Positions 25,144 to 34,056 are shown, counted from the stretch's first letter. The stretch is DNA of 64,000 nucleotides from QHXW01 sp035297145 (GCA_035297145.1 DATGZN010000063.1:245851-309850); one strand, 5' to 3'. The notes: generated by a model not told the origin, from the sequence alone. Made by a program: numbers and translations.

Positions 25144-25755
25144 TTACTTGTGCGCCGCGAAACGTTTCTCGATTTCGGCCCAGTTCACCACGTTCCACCA
25201 TGCGGCAATGTAATCCGGCCGGCGATTCTGATACTTCAGATAATACGCGTGCTCCCAGACATCCAGGCCCATGACGGGAAACTTGCCTTCCATCACCGGA
25301 CTGTCCTGATTGGCCGTTGAGTAAATGTCCAGCTTGGAACCGTCTTTCACCAGCCAGGCCCACCCCGAACCGAAGCGTGTGGTTGCAGCGGCGTTGAATT
25401 TTTCCTTGAATGCATCGAAGCCGCCGAACGTGCCTTTGATGGCATCGGCAAGCGCTCCGGAGGGCTGACCGCCACCGCCTTTAGACAAAATGGTCCAGAA
25501 CATGGAGTGATTGATGTGGCCGCCGCCGTTGTTGCGCACAGCGGTTTTGATGGCGTCCGGCACGATGGCGCCGTTGTTGGCCAGGAGCTCCTCGACCGTC
25601 TTATTGGCCAGGGTGGGCGCCGATTCCAGCGCTTTGTTGAGATTCGTCACGTAGGCGTTGTGATGTTTGCCGTGGTGAATCTCCATCGTCATCTTGTCGA
25701 TGTGAGGCTCCAGCGCGTCAGTCGGGTACGGTAGTGGTGGCAGTGAGAATGGCAT
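25144..25755 (-). CDS. sodA: Superoxide dismutase, Mn type
   Basis: A 203-residue Fe/Mn-family SOD, converting superoxide to hydrogen peroxide and oxygen. Metal-ligand regions are EIHHGKHHNAYVTNLNKALE (first His), GGGHINHSMFWTILS (second His) and LDVWEHAYYLKYQNRRPDYI (Asp and His). The STANQDSPVM segment carries the Gln that typifies the manganese enzyme, and the Gly in GGGHINH fits the same class. No signal peptide is seen, so it is cytoplasmic. It sits about 30 bp downstream of gatA on the same strand. Confidence 0.95.
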   Translation of the reverse strand: MPFSLPPLPYPTDALEPHIDKMTMEIHHGKHHNAYVTNLNKALESAPTLANKTVEELLANNGAIVPDAIKTAVRNNGGGHINHSMFWTILSKGGGGQPSGALADAIKGTFGGFDAFKEKFNAAATTRFGSGWAWLVKDGSKLDIYSTANQDSPVMEGKFPVMGLDVWEHAYYLKYQNRRPDYIAAWWNVVNWAEIEKRFAAHK

Positions 25756-25788
25756 ATAGCCTCCTGTGATCTAGATTTTCCGGCACGC

Positions 25789-27231
25789 TCAGTTTTGAGC
25801 GCCACCGGCTCGTTCAAAAGCATCGGCCAGTCGAAACATGCGCGCTTCGTCAAAATGTTTGGCCAGAATTTGCAATCCAACCGGAAGTCCTTCGGCGGTT
25901 TTTCCGCACGGCACGCTCATGCACGGAATACCCGCCAGATCTCCGGTAATGGTGTAGATGTCCGAAAGGTACATGGCCATCGGATCGTCGATCTTTTCTC
26001 CAATTTTAAACGCCGGGAAAGGCGACACCGGCGCCACAATGGCATCTACCTCGGCAAAAGCGTTCGTAAAATCACGTGCAATCAGAGCGCGGACCTTCTG
26101 AGCCTTCAAATAATACGCGTCGTAGTAACCCGCGCTCAACACGTATGTCCCCAGCATGATGCGGCGCTTGCATTCCGCGCCGAAACCCTCGCCCCGTGTC
26201 TTCCGGTACATATCGCTCAGCGATTCGGAAGACGCCGCGCGAAAAGTATAACGCACGCCGTCGTAGCGTGCGAGATTGGAGCTGGCTTCAGCGGTTGCGA
26301 TCACGTAGTAACAGGCGATCGCATAGTCCGTGGCCGGCAAACTGATGTCACGCACTTCGCATCCAAGCCTCTTGAGCTGGTCGATGGCCTTGGAAATCAG
26401 ATCGCCGGTTTCGCTCGTCAAGTCTTTTAGATACTCGTGAGGCAGTCCAAGCTTCAGGCCTTTTATATCGCCGTCCAGATGTGCCAAATAATCCGGAACA
26501 GGCGCCTCCGCCGATGTCGAATCCAGCGGATCGCGGCCCGCGATCACGTTTAGCAACAGCGCGGCATCGCGTACATTACGCCCGAAAGGGCCGATATGAT
26601 CGAGCGAGCTGGCAAAAGCGGTAAGACCGTAGCGCGAAACACGCCCGTATGTCGGGGTGACGCCCACTACACCACAAAACGACGCCGGCTGGCGGATGGA
26701 ACCTCCCGTATCCGAGCCAAGCGCCACTACCGCGGTACCCTGCGCCACAGCCGCGGCCGAGCCGCCACTCGAGCCTCCGGGAACACGATCGAGCGCATGC
26801 GGATTGCGCACCGGCCCAAAAGCTGAATTTTCGTTCGATGAGCCCATTGCAAACTCATCGCAATTGGTCTTGCCGATGATCACGCCACCCGCCGCTTCCA
26901 GGCGCTCCACCGCGGTGGCATCGTACGGCGGAACATAGTTGGCGAGCAGTTTTGAGCCGCACGTCGTTCGTACGCCTTTGGTCACGATGACATCTTTCAC
27001 CGCGATCGGCACACCGGCCAGCAGGCCTGGATCTTCGCCGCGTGCCAGTTGCTCGTCCACACGCCGGGCCGTCCGGAGCGCGCGCTCTTCGGAAAAGGTG
27101 AGGTAAGCGTTCGTCTTAGGGTTTTCCTCGCGCGCAAATTGGAGAGCTGCCATGGTGAGTTCCACACTGCTGAAGCGGCGCGCACGCAAGCCTTCCTGGA
27201 CTTGGTCGATCGTGAGTGCGGGGATGTCCAT
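25789..27231 (-). CDS. gatA: Glutamyl-tRNA(Gln) amidotransferase subunit A
   Basis: GatA is the amidase subunit of GatCAB, which converts Glu-tRNA-Gln (and often Asp-tRNA-Asn) to the amide form. The Ser-cisSer-Lys triad is visible: Lys in GVPIAVKDVIVT, cis-Ser in PGGSSGGSAAAVAQGT and the nucleophile in GSDTGGSIRQPASFCG. The ATG at 27231 gives 480 residues and starts MDIPALTIDQVQEGLRAR; a much longer upstream frame runs over gatC and is rejected. It starts 7 bp after gatC. The gatB subunit gene is elsewhere. Confidence 0.97.
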   Translation of the reverse strand: MDIPALTIDQVQEGLRARRFSSVELTMAALQFAREENPKTNAYLTFSEERALRTARRVDEQLARGEDPGLLAGVPIAVKDVIVTKGVRTTCGSKLLANYVPPYDATAVERLEAAGGVIIGKTNCDEFAMGSSNENSAFGPVRNPHALDRVPGGSSGGSAAAVAQGTAVVALGSDTGGSIRQPASFCGVVGVTPTYGRVSRYGLTAFASSLDHIGPFGRNVRDAALLLNVIAGRDPLDSTSAEAPVPDYLAHLDGDIKGLKLGLPHEYLKDLTSETGDLISKAIDQLKRLGCEVRDISLPATDYAIACYYVIATAEASSNLARYDGVRYTFRAASSESLSDMYRKTRGEGFGAECKRRIMLGTYVLSAGYYDAYYLKAQKVRALIARDFTNAFAEVDAIVAPVSPFPAFKIGEKIDDPMAMYLSDIYTITGDLAGIPCMSVPCGKTAEGLPVGLQILAKHFDEARMFRLADAFERAGGAQN

Positions 27232-27238
27232 CGGCAGA

Positions 27239-27538
27239 TCAGCGTTTGATGACTTCGGGCACTTTGAAATATCCGGCGCCGGCAACGGGCGCATTGGCCA
27301 AAGCGAGATCCGTCCCCAGCCCCGGCCGCGGACGATCGGGCCGCAACGTGGCGGTCTCTTCGGCCTCGTAAAGCACCTGCGCCATGGCGTCAGACCGCGA
27401 TGTATCCACCTCATTCAACCGGTCGAAGTGCACCAGTATCTCATCCAGATCGGCCTGAAACTTCCGCACCTCGTCTTCGGTGAGATGCAAATTGGCCAAG
27501 TCCGCCACGTACCGCACTTGTTCCGCCGTAATCTTCAA
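27239..27538 (-). CDS. gatC: Glutamyl-tRNA(Gln) amidotransferase subunit C
   Basis: The 99-residue GatC stabilises GatA and bridges it to GatB. The family signature is the opening ITAEQVRYVADLANLHLTED followed by LDEILVHFDRLNEVDT and the region LRPDRPRPGL. It overlaps the upstream dciA gene by 4 bp and is followed 7 bp later by gatA. Confidence 0.93.
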   Translation of the reverse strand: MKITAEQVRYVADLANLHLTEDEVRKFQADLDEILVHFDRLNEVDTSRSDAMAQVLYEAEETATLRPDRPRPGLGTDLALANAPVAGAGYFKVPEVIKR

Positions 27539-27951
27539 GCCAGTTGCCTTTTGCGCGACGCTTTGTAGATCTCGCGGAGCACTGGATCGCCGATGCCGTT
27601 CGCTTCGTCGGCGCTGGCCATCGCACGCTGCGCGCGCTGCGGGCCAAGGCGTGCCGGCATCACGCGAAACTCGATGTCTTCCACGATGCCTGCACCCACG
27701 TTTTCGCTAATCTTGCGCCGGATCTGTTCGCGCAGAACAAACAGCTGCCGCTGCCAGATGGCGTCCTCCACCTCCACGATCAGATGTGTGCGCACAAGCT
27801 TGGCGGCACGCGCGTGCGCCGCGATTTTCCTACCCACAGCGCTCGCCCACGCCGCGCACACCATCGCTTCTGGAGTGAAGGTCCCCTGAGGAAGGCTCAG
27901 TTTCCCGAGCACCCTGCTGGCACGTTCCATGTTTTGGCCGGAAGCAAACAT
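27535..27951 (-). CDS. dciA: DciA/DUF721 family replicative-helicase loader
   Basis: A 138-residue protein with the DUF721 layout: an N-terminal MERASRVLGKLSLPQ, the central AWASAVGRKIAAHARAAKLV and LIVEVEDAIWQRQLFVLREQ. DciA is the ancestral bacterial partner of DnaB, helping to load or operate the replicative helicase where DnaC or DnaI is lacking. The C-terminus is extended by about 40 residues. Its stop overlaps the gatC start, so replication and translation-quality genes share an operon. The assignment rests on family resemblance in a rapidly evolving family. Confidence 0.75.
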   Translation of the reverse strand: MFASGQNMERASRVLGKLSLPQGTFTPEAMVCAAWASAVGRKIAAHARAAKLVRTHLIVEVEDAIWQRQLFVLREQIRRKISENVGAGIVEDIEFRVMPARLGPQRAQRAMASADEANGIGDPVLREIYKASRKRQLA

Positions 27952-27998
27952 TCTAGCATGACGGCTGTGCTAGACTGGTCGCCAAAATCACTCGAAAA

Positions 27999-28898
27999 AT
28001 GCCCGTCCGTACGCTATGTCACTGGGGCTGCCTAACACTCGCTCTCTGGTTGACTGCGGCCGAATCGGGTGATCGCGCTTATCGCGAGGAAATGCAGAAG
28101 TGGCGCGCCGGGTACGAGGCCAGTCTCAAGCAGGAAAACGGCTGGGTGGCGCTCGCGGGCTTATTCTGGCTGAAAGAGGGCGCCAACCAGTTCGGCGCGG
28201 CGCCCAGCAACTCCATCGTGCTTCCGCCCGGTTCGGCGCCGGATTTTGCCGGCAGCTTCATTTTTCACCAGGGCAATACGCAATTGCTGGTGAACTCCGG
28301 CGCGCCGGTCTTATTGAATGGAAAGCCGGTCCCATCGCCGGCCACTCTTGAGCCCGATGCTTCCGGCGAGCCCGATCGCATCGCTCTAGGCCGGCTCAGC
28401 ATGATCGTGATCCAGCGTGGCGCGCGCTACGGCATCCGCCTTTGGGATAACCAGAGTCCTGCAAGGCTCAACTTCGCCGGCACGCGATGGTTCCCGGTCA
28501 AAGAATCCTATCGCGTTACGGCGCAATTCACCTCCTATCCGCAACCCAAGATGATTCCCATCCTCAACATCCTGGGCGATACAGAGCCGACTCCCAGCCC
28601 TGGCTTCGCAATGTTCGAATTGGAAGGCAAGCAGTGCCGTCTTGAACCTGTGCTGGAAGGTGACCAACTCTTCTTCATGTATAAAGACGCGACCAGCGGC
28701 AAAGAAACGTATCCCGCCGGACGATTCCTTTACACCGCCCTCCCGGCAGACGGCAAGGTCGTTCTCGATTTCAATCAGGCTCACAATCCGCCCTGCGCGT
28801 TCACTCCGTACGCCACCTGCCCGCTTCCTCCCAAACAGAACCATCTGTCCGTCGCGGTAGAGGCGGGCGAACTGAACAGCCCCCACGCAGCCAACTGA
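27999..28898 (+). CDS. DUF1684 family protein, exported
   Basis: A 299-residue protein with an N-terminal signal-like stretch (WGCLTLALWLTAAESG) and the DUF1684 pattern: EEMQKWRAGYEASLKQENGW, VALAGLFWLKEGANQFG, and a C-terminal VLDFNQAHNPPCAFTPYATC. The family is widespread with no known activity. It overlaps nothing upstream, and its stop is immediately followed by the maf start (no intergenic base), so the two are coupled. Confidence 0.85.
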   Translation: MPVRTLCHWGCLTLALWLTAAESGDRAYREEMQKWRAGYEASLKQENGWVALAGLFWLKEGANQFGAAPSNSIVLPPGSAPDFAGSFIFHQGNTQLLVNSGAPVLLNGKPVPSPATLEPDASGEPDRIALGRLSMIVIQRGARYGIRLWDNQSPARLNFAGTRWFPVKESYRVTAQFTSYPQPKMIPILNILGDTEPTPSPGFAMFELEGKQCRLEPVLEGDQLFFMYKDATSGKETYPAGRFLYTALPADGKVVLDFNQAHNPPCAFTPYATCPLPPKQNHLSVAVEAGELNSPHAAN

Positions 28899-29453
28899 AT
28901 GTTGATTCTGGCTTCGCAGTCGCCACGGCGGAGTGAGCTTCTTCAACAGGCTGGAATTCAATTCATTTCGCGTCCTGCGAACGTGGACGAGTCGGTCCTC
29001 GCCGGTGAGTCGCCCGAATCCTACGTTAAGCGTGTGGCGGAGGAAAAAGCCACCGCGGTGGATGCAGGCCCGGCCGACATCGTGCTCGGCGCCGATACGG
29101 TGGTGGTGATCGATGGCCAAATTCTGGGCAAACCGCGCGATGAGAGCGACGCTCTGCGCATGCTCGAAGCGCTGGCTGGCCGCGAGCATACAGTCCTCAC
29201 CGGCATCTGCCTGCGCCGCTCCACCGAGACGATCCTCGACGTCGCCGAGACCCGCGTGTGGTTTCTCCAGCTCACCCAGCGTGAGTTGCAGGAGTACGTG
29301 GCCACCGGCGAGCCGATGGACAAGGCCGGCGCGTATGCCATTCAGGGCCTGGCGTCAAAATTCATCCGCCAAATTGAGGGCTCATACACGAACGTGGTGG
29401 GTTTGCCCATCGAGCTGGTTTATCAGCACCTGCGCCGTTGGGATCACCCGTAG
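28899..29453 (+). CDS. maf: Maf-type nucleoside triphosphate pyrophosphatase
   Basis: The 184-residue Maf/YhdE/YceF-type enzyme hydrolyses (often modified) dTTP/UTP or related nucleotides and can influence septum formation. The signature SQSPRRSELLQQAGIQF opens the protein and the catalytic Asp/Glu lie in IVLGADTVVVIDG and the DKAGAYAIQGLASKF region. Length and order of motifs are normal. It follows the DUF1684 gene without a gap. Confidence 0.93.
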   Translation: MLILASQSPRRSELLQQAGIQFISRPANVDESVLAGESPESYVKRVAEEKATAVDAGPADIVLGADTVVVIDGQILGKPRDESDALRMLEALAGREHTVLTGICLRRSTETILDVAETRVWFLQLTQRELQEYVATGEPMDKAGAYAIQGLASKFIRQIEGSYTNVVGLPIELVYQHLRRWDHP

Positions 29454-29484
29454 TTCTATGCCACAATGACACCAGCAAACGCGC

Positions 29485-30876
29485 GTGGCAACCTCACTCG
29501 AAGCGGGCAAATCGGCCGGACTTCTCCGCCAGCTTGGATTCACGAGCGCCACCGCGCTGGTGGTTTCCAATATGGTGGGAATAGGCATTTTCGCCACCAC
29601 CGGATTCATGGCTGGAGACTTGGGAGATTCCAAGCTCATCCTGCTCTGCTGGTTTGTGGGCGCTTTGTTTGCTCTGTGCGGCGCGCTCAGCTACTCCGAA
29701 CTGGGCATTAATTTTCCAAGCTCCGGCGGCGAGTACGTCTATCTTACACGCGCTTACGGTCCAACCTGGGGGTTCATGACCGGATGGGTCTCTTTCTTCG
29801 CTGGATTTTCCGCGCCCATTGCTCTGGCCGCGCTTGCCTTTGCCGACTATGTCGGATACTTCTTTCCAGCTTTCAAGCAAGCCAACGCGCAATTCACCCT
29901 GGGCTCAGGAGCGCTGTCGCTGCGGTTCGGTGGCGCGCAGTTACTTGCCTCGACGCTGATCGCCGTTTTCACGATTCTCAACTGCTTCGGTGTCGGCCGG
30001 GCTGCCAGAGTGCAAAACGTCCTCACCGGAACCAAACTGGTGGTCATCTCTTCCTTCGTGCTGATCGGCTTTCTGGCCGGCTCAGGAGACTGGGGTCACT
30101 TTTCACAACCCGCTGTGCGCACGTCAGTCCTTTCCCTCCCCGTGCAATTCATGATCAGCCTTCTCTGGGTGATGGTTGGCTACAGCGGATGGAATGCGGC
30201 AACATACGTGGCGGAAGAGCTGAAACAGCCCGACCGCACGCTGCCCTTGGCATTGGCTACTGGCACAGCGCTTGTGACCGCCCTGTTTCTCGGGCTCAAT
30301 CTGCTTTACATCTACTCCACGCCGCTGGAATCCATGAAGGGCGTCGTCGCTGTCGGCTCGTTGGCAGCGTCAAATCTGTTTGGTCCGCGGGTCGCCGGCA
30401 TCTTCGCGGCGCTGATGGCGATCTCCATCACGTCTACCGTCAACGCCGAGGTGACCATCGGCCCGCGCGTCTATTACGCCATGGCGAAAAACCGCGCCTT
30501 TTTCAAATCGGCTGCCAACGTGAATCCAAAGTGGCACACGCCGGTGGCAGCTATCGTCGCGCAGGGCGTTTGTTCCGCGCTGATGACGCTGACCCCATTC
30601 CCCCAACTCATGACCTACGTTGGATTCAGCCTGACGTTCTTCACCGTGATGTCGGTGGCCAGCTTGTTCCGGTTCCGGCCAACCCGCGGTTGGCAGCGGA
30701 CGGCTCCCGTCAGCTTCGCGTATCCGCTGATTCCAGGCGCTTACATTCTGGTTGGTGTGGGAATGATGGTCTACGGAGTGATCTGGCAGCCCAAAGCGTC
30801 GCTCACTGCCGCCGCCACCATCGCCGCGGGCGCGGCCGTCTATCACTTCAGCTTTGCGAAGCGCGCGGAATCCTAA
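29485..30876 (+). CDS. APC-superfamily amino acid permease
   Basis: A 463-residue transporter with about 12 hydrophobic helices. APC signatures include FTSATALVVSNMVGIGIFAT in helix 1 and YSELGINFPSSGGEYVYLTR after helix 2, plus SLLWVMVGYSGWNAATYVAE in the middle. It probably imports or exchanges amino acids or polyamines. The GTG at 29485 is the start. Its stop codon overlaps the end of the convergent DUF2203 gene by 4 bp. Confidence 0.9.
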   Translation: MATSLEAGKSAGLLRQLGFTSATALVVSNMVGIGIFATTGFMAGDLGDSKLILLCWFVGALFALCGALSYSELGINFPSSGGEYVYLTRAYGPTWGFMTGWVSFFAGFSAPIALAALAFADYVGYFFPAFKQANAQFTLGSGALSLRFGGAQLLASTLIAVFTILNCFGVGRAARVQNVLTGTKLVVISSFVLIGFLAGSGDWGHFSQPAVRTSVLSLPVQFMISLLWVMVGYSGWNAATYVAEELKQPDRTLPLALATGTALVTALFLGLNLLYIYSTPLESMKGVVAVGSLAASNLFGPRVAGIFAALMAISITSTVNAEVTIGPRVYYAMAKNRAFFKSAANVNPKWHTPVAAIVAQGVCSALMTLTPFPQLMTYVGFSLTFFTVMSVASLFRFRPTRGWQRTAPVSFAYPLIPGAYILVGVGMMVYGVIWQPKASLTAAATIAAGAAVYHFSFAKRAES

Positions 30877-31313
30877 CTCGCGGCGTCTCCCCGGTGCGTT
30901 TCTCGAAACTCCTCGTCGATGGGTTTTCTTCCCGCAAAGCCTTCTTGGGTTCCATGCCAGAACTCGATCGCCGGCTCGCCGAGCTTCCAGCAAAGATACA
31001 CTTCTTCTCCGCGAAACAAGGTGGGAAAATCAACCAGGCCGACATCCAGGTCCTTGATGATGCAGCCCAGTTCCTGGATGTTATGCACGACCGTCTTGAG
31101 ATTCTGGGCATGCTGATCGCGATGCAGCTTGTGTTGGTTGACCTTTTCGCGATCCACCAGCACGCCGCCCAGCATCATCACGCGTTGCGCCACGGCCTGT
31201 AACTCATTCTGCTCTTGTTCGAATGCAGCCTTGCACCCTATCGCTTCGCGCAGCCCGTTTTCGATTTCCGGAAGAAGCCTTTCCGCCGTGTGTAAAGTGA
31301 AGCGTCTTGACAT
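30873..31313 (-). CDS. DUF2203 family protein
   Basis: A 146-residue cytoplasmic protein matching DUF2203: FTLHTAERLLPEIENGLREA, a coiled-coil-like centre, and IKDLDVGLVDFPTLFRGEEV followed by YLCWKLGEPAIEFWHG. The family is found in Acidobacteria, Thermus and Actinobacteria; its role is unknown. The ATG at 31313 is preferred to an earlier in-frame ATG because family similarity starts there. It converges with the APC permease gene. Confidence 0.8.
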   Translation of the reverse strand: MSRRFTLHTAERLLPEIENGLREAIGCKAAFEQEQNELQAVAQRVMMLGGVLVDREKVNQHKLHRDQHAQNLKTVVHNIQELGCIIKDLDVGLVDFPTLFRGEEVYLCWKLGEPAIEFWHGTQEGFAGRKPIDEEFRETHRGDAAS

Positions 31314-31344
31314 GCAGAAAGGCTCGTGCCAGGCTTCTTGGAGC

Positions 31345-31851
31345 CTAAATGCCCGATACCAGGATCGACATCGAGCGGCTCCGCGGGCCATCAAACTCCG
31401 CCAGTATAATACTCTGCCACGTTCCCAGCAGGACGGCGGAGTTGCGCACCTGAAGGCAGAGACTCTGTCCCATCAGCATGCCGCGCAGATGCGAATCCGC
31501 ATTCTTGCGTTCGCAATCGGAGTATCGCGGATCGTTATGCCTCCATCCGTTCTCGCGGCACACAACTTCATCCAGGAAAGTCCGCACATCGTGCAATAGC
31601 GCATCCTGCCATTCATTAATGAAAACCGCGGTCGTGGTGTGAAGGGACTGCAAATGCACCAGCCCGTCGCGAATGCCGCTTTTGCGGACGATCTCGTTGA
31701 TGCGATCCGTGATATTGATGAGCTGCATCCGATCGCTGGTGATCCAATCGACTATGCGGCTGAACATCCGCGGCTCGCCTTGCGGCTGGGGCCCAAGCCC
31801 GTTCTCCGGCGTTTGTTCTGCACCCGCAAGTTTCACCTGTGATATGCCCAT
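31345..31851 (-). CDS. YjbQ family protein (UPF0047, secondary thiamine-phosphate synthase-like)
   Basis: A 168-residue protein with the conserved YjbQ core: QSLHTTTAVFINEWQDALLH, the HLRGMLMGQSLCLQVRN segment and LGTWQSIILAEFDGPRSRS. The family has weak thiamine-phosphate-synthase activity and an unclear true role. The start is set at 31851 because AGAGGA lies at the right distance upstream; the family's usual 140 residues would start at Met 29 (31767). It is divergent from the nuclease gene. Confidence 0.9.
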   Translation of the reverse strand: MGISQVKLAGAEQTPENGLGPQPQGEPRMFSRIVDWITSDRMQLINITDRINEIVRKSGIRDGLVHLQSLHTTTAVFINEWQDALLHDVRTFLDEVVCRENGWRHNDPRYSDCERKNADSHLRGMLMGQSLCLQVRNSAVLLGTWQSIILAEFDGPRSRSMSILVSGI

Positions 31852-31931
31852 CTGTCTGATTCCTCTTGACTATGAGATCCCGTTCTCCCCCGCGCGGTTC
31901 CAAAAAAAATGTGCTGCAATTGAGATTTCCC

Positions 31932-32900
31932 ATGATTATAACAATCCACCGCGCCCTGAAAACGCTTCGCCTTCTTACACTTGTGTCGTGTGTGACGTTC
32001 GTGCCGCCCGCTTTCCCCTGGGGCTGCCAGGGGCATCGCATTGTCGCCCTGATTGCGCTCGAGCAATTGAATTCTCACGCCCGAATGGAAGCAAACACCT
32101 TGCTGGAGGGCCCCATCTACGATGCCACGCTTCGCCGCTTTTGCCCCGCGAGCACGCTTCCGCCGCTTGCCGACCTCGCCAGTTGGGCCGACGACGTCCG
32201 CAACCAGCGCAAGGAAACCGCCGGCTGGCATTTCATCGACATCCCGCTCAACGGCCGGAAGAAAAGTGTGACAGAGGCCTGTCCTGCTTCAGGATGTGTC
32301 ACCAGCGCCATCCGCCAGCAGGTCGAGATTCTGCGTTCTACCTCGGCCAGTAAGCGCCAAAAGGCCGAAGCGCTGATGTTCGTGGTCCATTTTGTGGGCG
32401 ACCTGCATCAACCTCTTCACTCCGCCGACAATGACGATCGCGGCGGCAATTGCGTGGCTGTTGCTTTCTTCGACCACAAGCCCGAAACATCCGGTTCCGG
32501 TCAGAATTACCGCCCCAATCTGCACGGCGTCTGGGACACTGATCTGCTCGAGCGCGTGTCACAGGGCGATGAGCCCGCGGCCTTCGCAGCCGCTCTGCGC
32601 ACCCAGTTCGTCGCGGATATGAAGCGCTGGATTCGCCAGCCGGTCGATGTGGACGCCTGGGCCTGGGAGAGTCACAAGGTGGCCGTCAAGACCGTGTATG
32701 GCAAGCTGCCTAGGAAGATCGCGGTCGAGCCGCCGCGGCCCGTGGAGAGCTGTGCGGATCACGACATGGGCAAGCGCATGTACGAACTTCATGAGGAGAT
32801 CGATCAGCGATACCTCAGCGCCGCATCGCCCGTGATTCGCCGCCAGCTAGCTCGCGCCGGTACTCGCCTGGCCGCGCTACTGAACCAGGTTTGGCCCTGA
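31932..32900 (+). CDS. S1/P1-family nuclease, secreted
   Basis: A 322-residue zinc-dependent nuclease of the S1/P1 group. A signal peptide ends at AFP and the mature protein would begin WGCQGHRIVALIALEQL, whose Trp and His are the first zinc ligands. Further ligand regions are LADLASWADDVR, WHFIDIPLNG, VHFVGDLHQPLHSADNDD and NLHGVWDTDLLER. The enzyme would degrade single-stranded nucleic acids outside the cytoplasm. An earlier ATG at 31866 would add 22 basic residues and is less likely. Confidence 0.93.
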   Translation: MIITIHRALKTLRLLTLVSCVTFVPPAFPWGCQGHRIVALIALEQLNSHARMEANTLLEGPIYDATLRRFCPASTLPPLADLASWADDVRNQRKETAGWHFIDIPLNGRKKSVTEACPASGCVTSAIRQQVEILRSTSASKRQKAEALMFVVHFVGDLHQPLHSADNDDRGGNCVAVAFFDHKPETSGSGQNYRPNLHGVWDTDLLERVSQGDEPAAFAAALRTQFVADMKRWIRQPVDVDAWAWESHKVAVKTVYGKLPRKIAVEPPRPVESCADHDMGKRMYELHEEIDQRYLSAASPVIRRQLARAGTRLAALLNQVWP

Positions 32901-32907
32901 GCCGCTA

Positions 32908-33756
32908 TTACCAGAAGGTGCCCGCGTGCCTCTTGACGCGCTCGCCATGTTCGACTAACTGTTCGCGTTCCGAGGTATCCGGTTCTCTCCAATCATCGAG
33001 CAGTTTCAAATCTTCTTCGAGTTCCGCTCGATTTCCCGGCGCCATCAACGCCACCGCGACGGCAGGATGCGCCAGGCCGAATCGATAACAATCGACTGCT
33101 GACGGCGGCGAAAATCCCTCCGGATCGTCCGGCGTCCCATGCAGCAACGCCTTCCAACGCAAACCTGTGAATGTCACAACCGGAATCTGCATCTGCTGCG
33201 CAATCGGAAAGACCTCGCGCTCCGCTCCGCGATGCGCCGCATTGTACCGGAGCATGAGCAAATCCAATTTGCCGGATTCCGCCCATTGTGCCGCCAGGGG
33301 ACGCTGGTGGCTCGTGAGTCCGATCAGCTTCACTCGTCCCCTGCGTTTCTCCTCTGCCAGATAATCCCACGCTCCGCCCGGAGCCACGATCTCACGCCAC
33401 TCGTTTTCGGATTCGACGTAATAAAGCGTCAACACGTCGATGTAATCCGTTCCCAGTTCCTCCAGCATCGCGGTGAACTCTCGCTCGGCATCGCGAGCGG
33501 ACCGGGCCTGGAATTGCGCCGCCACGACGACGTTGTTTCGCGCGCTGCCCATGCGAGCTACTGCGCGGCTGAGTCCGTCCACTTGCCCGCACCAGTTGAG
33601 ATAGTTGATGCCGCTCTCCAGAGCGCGTTCCACGTCCTCGCATTTCAGATGCGTATTCCCGCGCGTCGCCAGCCCCAGCCGGCAAACCTGAGGCAACCCA
33701 GCGCCCAGCGATGCCGTCCTCGGCATGCGAGGATCGTCGATGTGAGCGGAATCCAC
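32908..33756 (-). CDS. Aldo/keto-reductase-fold protein lacking the usual catalytic tetrad
   Basis: A 282-residue protein with the AKR TIM-barrel landmarks GINYLNWCGQVDGLSRA, LEELGTDYIDVLTLYYVESE, GRVKLIGLTSHQRPLAAQW and LRYNAAHRGAEREVFPIAQQ. In ordinary AKRs the first segment holds the Asp and Tyr of the tetrad, the next strand the Lys, and the third the His. Here they appear replaced: Asn54 instead of Asp, no Tyr about five residues on, Gln81 instead of Lys and Tyr instead of His in TLYYVE. The enzyme may have another chemistry or be regulatory. It follows the S1/P1 nuclease gene in convergent orientation. Confidence 0.8.
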   Translation of the reverse strand: MDSAHIDDPRMPRTASLGAGLPQVCRLGLATRGNTHLKCEDVERALESGINYLNWCGQVDGLSRAVARMGSARNNVVVAAQFQARSARDAEREFTAMLEELGTDYIDVLTLYYVESENEWREIVAPGGAWDYLAEEKRRGRVKLIGLTSHQRPLAAQWAESGKLDLLMLRYNAAHRGAEREVFPIAQQMQIPVVTFTGLRWKALLHGTPDDPEGFSPPSAVDCYRFGLAHPAVAVALMAPGNRAELEEDLKLLDDWREPDTSEREQLVEHGERVKRHAGTFW

Positions 33757-33825
33757 GACTAACTGTAGCGCGTGATTACGTCCGCGGAAATTCTGGCATA
33801 ATGCGGATTTTTCGACTGGAAAGAA

Positions 33826-34056
33826 CTAACGGTGATGCAACTCTTCCCGCGACCACGCTAGCTTGCCCAGCCTCCCTTGCGATTCCCAGCTCAACTGCCG
33901 TAGACGCACTCGGGCGCGCTTTGCGCGGTTGTCCTGTGCAGCGAGATTGGTCAGGTATTCGCGAACCAAAGCGTTAACAGTCGAGTTCCGTTCTGTGGCA
34001 TAGCGGTGCACTGCGGCCAACACCTTGTTCTCTACCCTGAGCGTGATATTCCCCAC
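33826..34056 (-). CDS. Ribbon-helix-helix protein, antitoxin-like
   Basis: A 76-residue protein starting at GTG 34056 (GNITLRVENKVLAAVHRYAT then ERNSTVNALVREYLTNLAA). A beta strand followed by two helices with a Ser/Thr-Val-Asn turn is the RHH (CopG/Arc-like) DNA-binding pattern used by VapB/ParD antitoxins. The C-terminal 30 residues are basic. In typical pairs a PIN or RelE toxin follows directly; here only 69 bp of non-coding sequence separate it from the AKR gene, so it is an orphan or a general repressor. Confidence 0.65.
   Translation of the reverse strand: MGNITLRVENKVLAAVHRYATERNSTVNALVREYLTNLAAQDNRAKRARVRLRQLSWESQGRLGKLAWSREELHHR

Noticed and set aside
29784..31202. A 472-codon plus-strand frame through the APC permease and the DUF2203 gene
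   Set aside because: Arg/Ser/His-rich shadow frame of the permease with no motif; the permease frame has proper helices.
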